From Branchiostoma floridae (Eukaryota; Chordata; Leptocardii; Amphioxiformes; Branchiostomatidae): a stretch of 64,000 bases of DNA. The notes below the pieces were generated by a model. It was not told where the DNA came from, did not search any database, and was given only the letters and a program-made list of their open reading frames with translations. The first letter of the stretch is position 1. The number at the start of each line of letters is the position of its first letter. The position numbers and the translations under genes are program-made. Shown one piece after another: positions 49,701 through 61,700 of this stretch. The stretch is from positions 8,927,671-8,991,670 of the forward strand of contig NC_049992.1 in the NCBI RefSeq assembly GCF_000003815.2. The letters are read 5' to 3'.

Positions 49701-52700
49701 CCCACTATAATTTTGGAAGAATTTTTATTACATGTATGCTGTCAAAGTGAAAGAATAATGATACTGACTTCAGAGCGGGAACAATTCTTTCAAATACTTC
49801 AGAGTAGTGTTGATTCTAATTTACATGTCTCGTATATATCCTAGAACTGATCAAAACAGTACACTTATAAGTTAATTTATTATCAGATCAAATTGTGACA
49901 ATAAAAGAACTTGTCATGAAATCAGAATCTGAAATGCCATGAATTTCACGGTATGGAACAGCATTATGACAAATTTCATTTTATTCTATTTTATTTAGCC
50001 AGGTACAGAAAAATCAGGTCACTTTGACCAGTTATTTATGTAGATTTGGGATTTGAATAACATTCTTTCATTACATTGACTAACAGCCTTTTGTAAAAAT
50101 CAAAACTTTGAACAAAACCGAAAGATTCTGCTTGGTTATGTTATCACTCCATCCCTCTCTAGTGTGTGTTTGTGAAGGCCCTGGACATGAGGTTCCTAAC
50201 GCAGTAGACTTACCACCCTTGTACCCTTGTTACCACAGGTTAAGATGGAGCCAGACGGACAGGAGAGATAGTGAAGATGGGTGAGAAGAACAGTCATTGG
50301 TCAGTCATATCAATACATGGATTGGCTTAATCTCCAGGCAGATTTACCAGTGGCATAAGATAGTATCAACGCTGGCTAAGAAGTACAGCTGGCCAAAGGG
50401 AGTCATCAGCCACTGGGTAGCCAAACACACTCCTAGGCCAGCTTCACTCCTTTGCAGCTTTTGATATTATCTTATGCTACCGCAGGATCTGCTTGGAGAT
50501 TAGAATTGGCAGTCAATATGAGATGTACATGCTTGGCACATTCATTCACATGCATGGTAGATATATCGATGAATTGCATTGTTACAAATAGCAGTGCCCC
50601 CTGTCAGATTCCACATGAACTCCAGCATGACTATGTTTGAAGACTTCCAATGAGCCACAAAAGCATTGACAAAGCTGCTTTTAAACATGCTATCCCACCA
50701 CCACCAGCAAGCAGCATGATGACTGGGTCCTGGTGAAAGCAGTCATTAAAGTTGTGTCCAAACATTTAAATCATACAATATACACAAATACTCTCATACA
50801 TTCTAGAATCATGACACATCAGCTGAACATGCACTTAATTTTCAAATACGTAAAGATGTCTGAAAATCAGGTTTCTAGTATTATGTGTCTTGTTGTCAGG
50901 TTAACAGAAAAAAATTTATATCACAACCAATAGTCACCCAATAGATGCAAGTACATTAATCATGTCATCATACATTATGTTCTTCCCTCTTCATGACAGA
51001 ACTAAACTTGTTACCACCCCAATGCAGAAATATTCCATGCAAGACAGCTGTCATTCAGTCTACAAATCATTGTGAGTGACATCTTGAGTACCAACTAAAC
51101 TCCCTAGTTTTAAACATAACTCCAACATACCTCCCAGATCCGCCACTGCCGATGTCAGGTAGGTATGGAAGTCTCTTGATCTGTATGATGCTGTCGTAGA
51201 TGGACGGTTGGAGCCACTGCGAGATCACGTTAGCCACGAGGACGGCTATGAGGACGGGCAGGATGTGCGCTATCTGTCCCGTCAGCTCAAACACGATAAC
51301 GGACGTGGAAACGGTGTGGGTTACCGCTCCTGATAACGCTGCAGCACCTAAAATGTGATGAGAAGTTACAATATTTGTATGTCATAAAACAACTTGTTGC
51401 CATTCTCTTTTCTTGTAAAAAAAAAAGTAAATAAAGAAAGATACAAATGTAGCATCTTTGTGCAAAACAACATATTGCAAGCACCCTGGAAAAATGTGAA
51501 CATCATTTGAACTTACAAGATAACATATTCTCAGAAAAATAAATCCCTTCATCCAGGGTATGAAAAATAGTTATCATCATCATAATGACAGCCTTTCATT
51601 CTTCATCGGAGCTATCATGAACACATGTTAAAACATTGTGACTTGAGAAACCCTAAAAGCTAGGCACAGTATACAAAATGGACATATGTAGGAGGCACTA
51701 CTTCCAATTCCATTTCCTTTCAATCCATGCATATTGCTGGAAAAGAGTTATTACCTCCATGAAATGGAGGTATTGTAGTGATAACTGCCATTTGTTTGTC
51801 CCGACAATGTCTGTCAGCACGATAACTAGGATGGATGGGTTGTTTTGATATATGGCATGTGGGTAAGTCTCTACATGACCTTGCCAAGGATTGGTTAATG
51901 GGAAGAAAACCTGATCCATTTCACCCACCTGCTACAGCATACCCCCCTGGGATGATCCTGTGGGGGATCCCATCTGACCTGACCCCCAGGGGAAACCAGG
52001 CAGCCATACTCTCGCCCACCAGTCGCCCAAACGCAGCACCTACAATCATTATGTAACATTAAACAGGTTTGCAACACTGACCTCTCGCTGTAGAAATATT
52101 ATCAAACATTGTAAATACAATGCTTTTAAACAGTAATTTTACACAGAATTTGAACATTCTTCAATTGGAATACTCTGCATGAGTTCAATAAATAACATAG
52201 CCTGGATTTCAGCTGTGTTAGCTTTCAGTCAATGATGTTTAAATGGTAACGGCTCCCTTGTTGGTGGGGTAGCCATTGTCAGGAGCAGACCCAAGCTAAC
52301 AAGACTGGACTCCAGGCTTTGAATAATAGGCATGTTGGTCACAATGTACTCACCAAGTACAAACACAGGAATGAAGACCCCGGCTGGAACAGGTAACGTC
52401 ACCGCCATAGCTGACATCCAGAACTGCAAGGAAAGACGTTTGTTGCTATAGTTCATTTCTAAATGTTTACCCCTTTTGTCAGCTTTGATTTCCAACCAAT
52501 AACCCTAGACAGTACTGTGAAAGAACAAACTTTTGTTTGGAGTAGCATACTTCAGTAATATATCATTTTCCTCCAGTTGACATCATTTCTTGTGGCAGGA
52601 CACTTCTGCTCAATCCTAGAGGTAACGATGGATAGTGTCACACAACTATGGAATGGGATTTGTAGCTGTTTCAACGAAGTACATGTATGTACACAGCATA

Positions 52701-55700
52701 CTGTGTTTGAGGAGAGCCCCAATATTAACCCCACTTATCACTATCAGCTGTTACTGTACGTATGGGTCTATCCTGGTATGACTGGACCAAACCTACTAGT
52801 CTGGTTTTATGCAGCTTGTACTTACTGTGCAAAACCAGTGTGTGACCTCCTTGGCAGTTTACTAGTTCACTAGTTATGCAACAAACAAACAAACAAACAT
52901 CTAAGCTCACATTCATGACTATAAAGATGACGAGTGTGACAAATATGTTGGACTGTGGATGTTTCCAGTGACTGATGATGAGTTCCTCGTCCACGTCAGC
53001 CTGACCCTTGGTCCACGTGTGGTTGTCAAACAGCTCGTTTATTGCTTCTTTCTGGGTCAGCTGCGAGGAAAAGTACAAAAAGTTCTTAGACTGAAGATTT
53101 CAATGGGATCATCAAGACTTAATTTTAAAAACTCATGTGAAAAATATTAAACTACTATAAAACAAAAACTTAAGATGTTTCAGCTTAACCAATTTCTAAC
53201 CCTTAAAGATTAATGTTTAATGTACAGATATATATCAGTTTTTGAAAAGTCTTCACCATGTATTGATGATACTGCTAATACAATGTGTGTCTCACTTGTA
53301 GGATTACTGTACTACAGAATTGTTACAATCACAAATTCAAAAACACCACAAATAGCTCCTTTTCCCTACTACTCCAAAATAAAACCACTGTGAAAGGAGA
53401 GAAATATTATGTTTTGGAGAGAAAAATTAAGTTTTGAACATTATGACAATACAAAACGGCCTAGTAAACTGATGAAGTAACGATGGACACTAGCTGGTGC
53501 ATTACGTCAAAGGGCAGTTATACCAGCTACATAGATACAGATACAGATGAGGAAGTTGGATACTGACCTCCCCAGCCATGTACTGATAAACATAAAGCCT
53601 ACAGTGTTAGGTGAATATAAAGTTATAACTATAACAGTCTAACTAAACATCATGACTGTACAAAATGGCCTGATAAACTGATGAAGAAGTTGGATACTGA
53701 CCTCCCCAGCCATGTACTGCCCCAGGCCCAGGGGGAAGGTGAGAGATGAGACCACAAAGGCGATAATGGCGGGATAGATGAACCGGCTACATGATGGAAC
53801 AAAAGGCACATCAACAACTTTCACACATTTACATTTGGATGAGTAAAAACAGTCATTTTGAAACTTTGTTGTTCTAAAATAGTATACAGTTACGTTATGA
53901 AGGCATTACAGTGAAAATACATCACATCAATGTTATCGTGAGGTATGAAATTTGATATCTGGTCAAACGTGGTCACAGTATACACTATAATATCAGTGAG
54001 TACAATGTTGAAGTTGTATGTGTACAACAGCTAACATACTTTGTGCATCTATTGTAAGTCCTATTTTCAGCTGGAAATTTTTCATCGTATCTTCTAACAC
54101 CTGCTCTTCTGAGGATATCAGTGACAGTCATTTGGATTGACAATGTACAAGTAGTTTTAACTACATATCAAAATATGCTAAGTGTGAATACAGAAACAAT
54201 AGTTGATCCAGAAGGAAACCTACATTGTACATGTATGATACATGACCTACAAAGCTAACATACAGGTTGTACATGTAGTCAAGAATTGTTGGGGCTTACT
54301 GAAATATGTGATGACACTACAGATTATAACTGTTGTATTATGGTGAAAAAATCTTAAAACAGTAACTTAATTCTAGGTCTATGATTATTTTGTGATAAGC
54401 ATTTGTTATTATTGTGAAAATCAGGAATTTTTGAGGAGCAAATTAAGAAGAGATATTAGTTGCCAGACAGAGAGAGTACATGTAGGTAACATATTTGGCT
54501 TACCTGGCCCTTTTCATACACCAGGCATGCAAGAAGTAGAAGAGAGTTGAATGAAGACAGACTGTGTGAGTTTCGTTTTGTGTTTAAAACAGTGTATTCA
54601 TGCATGTTATACAAACTATAGAAAGAATTATTGTTGATAAAAATAATGCAAACCTGAGGATGAGATACTTAAGTATGTGTGTAGTAAGAAATGAGTTGAA
54701 TTAGTGGAATAAACAAAAAAATAATGGTTGGCTGTGAAAAATAAGATAAAACAAGTCTAGAAAAGAATTACTGTAATATATGAGTCAGAATAAATGTTTG
54801 TGTGTATCAGTTATGAAATATTACCTTAAAAATTTTATATTACTTAAATTAATATATAGTACATGAAAAGAGATCGCAGAGGCATGACATATTGCATCAA
54901 TAATTTTCTGATTTTCCTTCGATCTGACAGCTACCATACATGTAAGTTGACCTGATTTTGTAATATCCATTGTGCTAAATGTCTTCTGTAATCATATTTG
55001 TTTTATATTTTTCATAAAACTTGACTGTTTTGTTCTTACTTTTTCTGTAGGAAGTAAGTTAGTCTCCTGTGCTTCCTGTTGAAGTATACAACTTGTCTGT
55101 GGAAGTACACAAAAAGAGCCCCTCCAAAGCCACACACAATCCTGGGGGAAAGAAAGACATGTTAATCAATGGTGTAAATGACTAAGCAATTTTACTTATT
55201 TACAATATACAAAATGTACATATTGGTTACCACTTACTGTTGTAGTACAGTACAAGCCGCTTAATTGCATGGCCTATTTGCCAGTGAATTTCGTGCAATT
55301 ATGCAAAATCCGGCTGGTGCAATAATGCAAAGTTATCCAGCTGTACCGTACCGGTTTGGGATTTGGGGTTTCTGTGCAGTTAACAGAAGTGTGCGTTAAT
55401 CCGCTGTGCAATTACCTGGCTTCTACTGTATTGGTTTTCTGTATTCTACTGAGTAGTAGACAAAACCATGAAGAAGAGGCAGAAAGTATATTTCCCATGA
55501 ATCATGAAAAAGAGCAACAAGGACTGTTTTATGGGCTTCAATGCTTGTTCTTACAACAACTCCACCTACCCTATGACTGCAAAGGCCAACAGCTCCTGTA
55601 CATCAAAGGGGTAGTCTACTCTGAACTGGGTCTTGAACAGGGCAGTGATGGTTTCTGTACAGTTCCAAAAGAAAAGAAAAGATTATCAAAATCATTTTCA

Positions 55701-58700
55701 AATCACAGTAAACATTCTTACAATTTTGTTGCAGCACTATGAGTTGAGATTAAACTGATACCTACAAAGTACATTGTATACAGTATACATGTTTGAATTG
55801 TACTAAAAGGTATATTGTAATCAGGGCTATCTTCATCAGGTCCCATCCTTCCGCCATGGATCAGAAATTTGCTTGTTGGGACGGAAAATAATCTTATCCC
55901 ATTCTTCCCAAAAATAAACTGTTGAAAATGTACTTTTATAAGGTTAAAATTACTTATTTAACCAGAACAATCTAAAACATGGTCTCCCAAAACAATGATG
56001 AGGACAGAAAAAAATTTGAGCTGGAGAGAGCCCTGATTATAATACTTGAATGTTATGGAGAAGAATCAAAAGCACACATCCTTAAAGCACACATCCTACC
56101 TTCCTCCCTGTTCCACACAGCCAGTAGTCTGAAGATGAAGGCACCACAAACAGCACTAAAGAACCCCCGCCAGTAGTTTCTCACAGCAAAGTATGTTGAT
56201 GTTACCTCTATACTGAATAACACACCTGGAAACGATCAGAGAAAAAGACAATGAAGTATTAAATCTTGCTGTGTAATAAGCTATTCACAGTGGATACAAA
56301 ACTTGGCATTACTGGGAGATTTTAATATATAAGACTAAATCTGTCTACCAATCAAAGCAAAAGTTCATCTTTTAATACCGTGGACCAAATAGCATAAATG
56401 ACAAATGCTATTTCAGGCTAAAAGATAAAACCACTTTCTGATAAAAAGGCAGTACATTTGTATGTTTCATTTTACATAGTTTCTCCATGTGGTATTGCTC
56501 TCATTTGCTTTGCTCTATACATTTTGTAGTCATGCACATTTTACTTTGTAAATATGTCCTCCTTACCCCCGATTGGTGCAGCAAAGTTACAGGAAACACC
56601 CACTGCACAGGCTGCTGCTAACATTTCACTGTTTCTGGATTCATTCTGCAACACAGGGAGCATACAACATTACACAGGGATAACGTTATAGTATTATATA
56701 TGGCTATGAACATACTGCTAGGTTAAAGAATAAACCTGGAAGTTCATTGTATTTAGTTATAACTGTGAAGAACTCAAAGTGGTTGCAACTTGAACTACTT
56801 ACCGATTCGAATTATAGTGGAAGCAAGATGCATTTCTTAAACTTGTACAAATGTTTAACACCTACATGACCTAAGAATAAAGCAAGGATTTTATAACTTG
56901 TATTCTAACTAAAAAAAGCAGGCTCTTACCTCATAGATACCCCTGAAAGACGTGACAAGTTTACTGAGAAGTTGGGCAACCATACTGGCTATGTGTACAA
57001 ATGGACCCTGCAATACAAACAACAGTGTTAAAAAGATGTTTTCAAATACTAACTTAGATAAACTATTTTCAAATAAAAACTTATTCCCAATGTGACACAC
57101 AGACATGTGAAAGTAATACACATAGTGCAATCAACTTTGTCTTCATGTATGTTCACCGTGGCAGCAGGTGCGTGTAAAAAAAGGTTAAACTTGGTAATTC
57201 ATTTGCTGTTGGTAATGATAAGTTCATGTTACAATTCTCAGCATGAAAAACCGTGAACATACAAAATATAAAAGTACTCTAGAAAATAAGGAAGTATTTC
57301 ATATCAAGTAAGGACCCACTTCCTTGCCGAGGGGAAGCCCGCTTCCCAAGGCGGTGATGAGTCCGATGATTTTTGCGATGAGAGTTCTAAACGACAGATA
57401 CTCCTTCAGCACCACTCCCCGCAGGATGGTCTTCATCTCAGGGATACCAGAACCTGGGTGGGGGGTGGTGGTGGGGTCAATACGGTCAGCAGGTTTCAAA
57501 CAACATTGCTTATACTAGACTTAGGCACATTCTAGACACAGTTTTTACCGATATCTGTGGATATGTCGGGAGGGATCTGGAACGTTGGCTGCGGGACACC
57601 CGTGGCGCTTGTAGTCATAAACAGCTATATAGCCTAATGAGCCTGCGTTATATGCTAATGAGCCCTCCCGAAGTCGGAACGCATCTACACACACGCTGAA
57701 GTTGTCGGGGACCCCTGCTAAGCTATCGTACGAATGGGCCGGACCTTTCGGGAGAAATTCTGCCAATATCTTTATGGCGATATTGCAGTTCCATCTAGAC
57801 GCTTAAAAAAGGCTGTCAGCAAGAGGTTGTCTGCTCGCAGATATCGGGAAAAACTGTGTCTAGATCATACCTAAGTACAGTAGAAGCCGTTTAATTGCCA
57901 GTGTGCTTTGTGCAAATATCCGAATGGTGCAACAAAGCAAAGTTATTAAGCTGGAATGCACCACCATGGGATTTCGCACCATTAACAGAAGTGTGCGATT
58001 ATCCATTGTGCAATTAACTGGCTTCTACTGTACAAGAAATAATCTTGCAATCTCACAGCAAAGTCATTTTTTGCATTCTTATATGACATGGACTTTTGAT
58101 TATTAAATTACATATTACAATTTCAGACAAAACAACAGCAACAAGGTGATTGACATTGTAACTGCAACTACTGTCGGTAGTAAATTTGTGGTACCAAGTA
58201 AGGATAACCATACTGCAATCAGCAAAAATTTTAGTTTTGCTTCTTTTGTGAAGTCACAAAAACTTTAAGCTTATCTGTATTTTTCAATGCAAAATGCAAC
58301 TGTATGACTGCACACCTCACGTGTGTGTCATCAATTTTATATAATGTGCAAGTTATACAGCCAGGGCTGCCTATCTAGCAAATGCATATTACAAAACACT
58401 AACCGAGGTGACACCTATAACTTACCTATAGCATTAGCAGACACAATATGGGTGAAACCAGCGGAAAAGGAGATGAAAATGACAGGAAACATCACCCAGG
58501 CCAGGTACTGTAGCAAGGGGTACTGGGACAGCTCCATGTATAACCAGTAGTGAGCTGAAACAACAATACAGCATCTACTGTAGCAAGGGGTACTGGGACA
58601 GCTCCATGTATAACCAGTAGTGAGCTGAAACAACAATACAACATCTACTGTAGCAAGGGGTACTGGGACAGCTCCATGTATAACCAGTAGTGAGCTGAAA

Positions 58701-61700
58701 CAACAATACAACATCTACTGTAGCAAGGGGTACTGGGACAGCTCCATGTATAACCAGTAGTGAGCTGAAACAACAATACAGCATCTACTGTAGCAAGGGG
58801 TACTGGGACAGCTCCATGTATAACCAGTAGTGAGCTGAAACAACAATACAACATCTACTGTAGCAAGGGGTACTGGGACAGCTCCATGTATAACCAGTAG
58901 TGAGCTGAAACAACAATACAGCATCTACTGTAGCAAGGGGTACTGGGACAGCTCCATGTATAACCAGTAGTGAGCTGAAACAACAATACAACATCTACTG
59001 TAGCAAGGGGTACTGGGACAGCTCCATGTATAACCAGTAGTGAGCTGAAACAACAATACAACATCTACTGTAGCAAGGGGTACTGGGACAGCTCCATGTA
59101 TAACCAGTAGTGAGCTGAAACAACAATACAACATCTACTGTAGCAAGGGGTACTGGGACAGCTCCATGTATAACCAGTAGTGAGCTGAAACAACAATACA
59201 ACATCTACTTTAGCAATGGGTACTGGGACAGCTCCATGTATAACCAGTAGTGAGCTGAAACAACAATACAACATCTACTGTAGCAAGGGGTACTGGGACA
59301 GCTCCATGTATAACCAGTAGTGAGCTGAAACAACACTACAACATCTACTGTAGCAAGGGGTACTGGGACAGCTCCATGTATAACCAGTAGTGAGCTGAAA
59401 TGATAATAACAAAAAACATCTTTTATACCCCTATACTGTCAAACAGCAGGAAAATGATTGGCTGACAAGTCTCTGAGCTCTGAGTGACATTTTTTGCTAG
59501 CAATGTGTCAGGAGCTATCTCAATCATTGCCAAGTATTTTGAGATCACCTGATACTTGCAAATCCCACAGACCCATCCAACATGACTTTCAGGTGAAAAA
59601 TGTGTTTGAATCTCTGGCATTTCACAATTACAGTCAAACCCCATTAACTGTGTGACCAGGGCTTTCATTGCATAATATGATATGCAACTGTTGACATCCA
59701 CACAATACAAGTTGTCACCACCTTTTGATCTATGTTGCACAATTCTATACAAAGTTCTATGTCAAGTAGTACAATGTATATAACATAAACTTAACATCAG
59801 ATGACTTAAAACAAGACTCAATTCTTAGGCGACTGCCGTTAAGATTTTGTAAGTTTCGCAAAACCTCAAGTTTACTGTGCTTTAGACAAAATAATTGCTA
59901 TAGTGTCGGCACAGATTCACAGTTCCTTCAAAGTGTCCTTGTTTAGAATAAGAAGGTTTGGATGTTACCTTTCTGGCACTTAGCGATGGTGAAGTCCACA
60001 GCAAAGCTGAGCAGGGCCATGGAGACCCCCAGGAGGAGCAGGAAGATCCAGTCTTCTCCGATCTTGGCAAACACAACATTTCTGCACCAGATCATGTATG
60101 CTGGGGAAGGCAAGGAGACACAGTTAGAAACTTCTAGACTTCTATTCATCAATTCTTCTTAATGTTCTTACATGTACTAAAATTGATTTCAGATGGGCCA
60201 GAAAGTAGGAGTACTCAAAATACATTGTAGTTTATTTCGTTTGTTGCAATCATAAGTGATGAATACAACCAATGCATATATTTTTCTACCTCAACATATT
60301 GAAGTATAATGTATGTGTAGGTCGACTAAATGTATTTTTAATCAGTGCAATCATGCCTCAACTCAAGTACATATAGCATCAACTCTATGGTTTTCCCTCT
60401 GCATGTGTATCTATAGCAGTACATGACCATTTTGGACCATAACCAGGCTTTTACAGAACATAAAAATCTACTGTTAGCAGAGTATATGTACAGCTTTTCA
60501 GAAGAAAGACAAGTTAAAATCATCTCCCTTTGACGGTGACATCATGGGTGAAATAAAGTGAAAAGTTCTTAATGACTTACCTGCTTCTTGCTTAAAATTT
60601 ATATAATAATACAATGTAGCACAGCTACAACCATAACGTGTTCTACACACATACACCAGAGTCCTATGAGCATATAGCTACATATAATTAGTCTATGACA
60701 CTAGTATGCATTTACATATTCAATACCTTGTCTCTGACTAAAGAAACAAGACATGCAGCCCATACTGATGGATGAAGAGCTACCTCCCAACAAAATCAAC
60801 ATAAAGAAGAAAATTTTGATGCTGTACAAGGTACATTGTACATATAGACTGATTGCCCAGAGACATGAAGAATAGAAACCTGATAATGTGTGGGGGATGT
60901 ATTTATAAGCGTGACATTTTGATAAATTTGATGACGACAATGGGGACACAACTTTGTAAAAGAAACATCAATAAATGTCACACCTAGACACAAGTTCAAA
61001 GATATGTGTGACAATGCCTTTTCTGAGTTGCCATTGTTGCTATTGTACACAGTCAAGAAGGAATCTGTCTACAAGATACAACACCTTGTGCCGACAGACA
61101 AATGCATAATAATGTCAATGCACATTGTATTGCTGAGGCATATGATATACATCTACATAGATAATACAACAGTGCATTTTGTATCACCTTTTAAGGTACC
61201 ATCCTGACCCGCATGAGGGGTGGGACTGTGGGTGAGTACCCTGTGTTGTATTCTTTTTGTCATATCCACTTAAGAAAACACACATTTCAATGCAACATGT
61301 CTGAAATTGAGACAGCCTGCTGTGCTCAAGAAGAATAGCTATCAACTCAAATGTCAGAATCCTGTATTCACATTTTGGACTGCTACATGCACAGTCAGGA
61401 AGTTACAATTAAATCATTTTATGGAAGCCTGTGGGATATAAGTAAAAGCCTGTAGGATTTCAGAATACCTGTAAGGGACGTTATTACGTCCCAGGCATGA
61501 CATAAAGTCACGCATATATACACTAACTACAGATGTATGGGGGGGGGGGTATAGAAGTTAAAGATTATACTACATCAGTAAGATTAGCAGGCATTATGCT
61601 AACTACATGTACATGCAAGCATTATTTATACCAATTTGTGTGGATGGGATAGGGTGCACTTACTACATGTACGATGTAGTGTCAGGGCTTAACAAGTTTC

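Larger units (their letters stand above)
51131..57453 (-). other. CLCN2: CLC transmembrane core and selectivity filter exons
   Basis: Filter elements lie in separate exons. GSGIPE is at the start of 57453-57320. GKE ends that exon and GPFVH opens 57007-56930. GVFIP is at 52367-52381 in exon 52423-52354. The helix-R tyrosine is at 51196-51198. The stretch also encodes [48 protein letters not shown] and [14 protein letters not shown], all strongly CLC-2-like. A Glu after GK at the gate predicts voltage- and pH-dependent gating as in CLC-2. Confidence 0.93.

Noticed and set aside
54490-54560. Possible extra chloride-channel exon before a GTAAGCC donor
   Set aside because: No acceptor gives an in-frame exon, and exons 55040-55141 and 53702-53786 already join perfectly in the CLC sequence.
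58415-59274. Eight or more overlapping 69-codon minus-strand open frames
   Set aside because: They are an alternative frame of the 70-bp tandem repeat (period not divisible by three). The real exon uses a different frame only in the terminal copy.
58505-59400. CRISPR-like direct repeat array
   Set aside because: Repeats are contiguous 70-bp units without unique spacers, in a eukaryotic gene, and derive from an exon edge.
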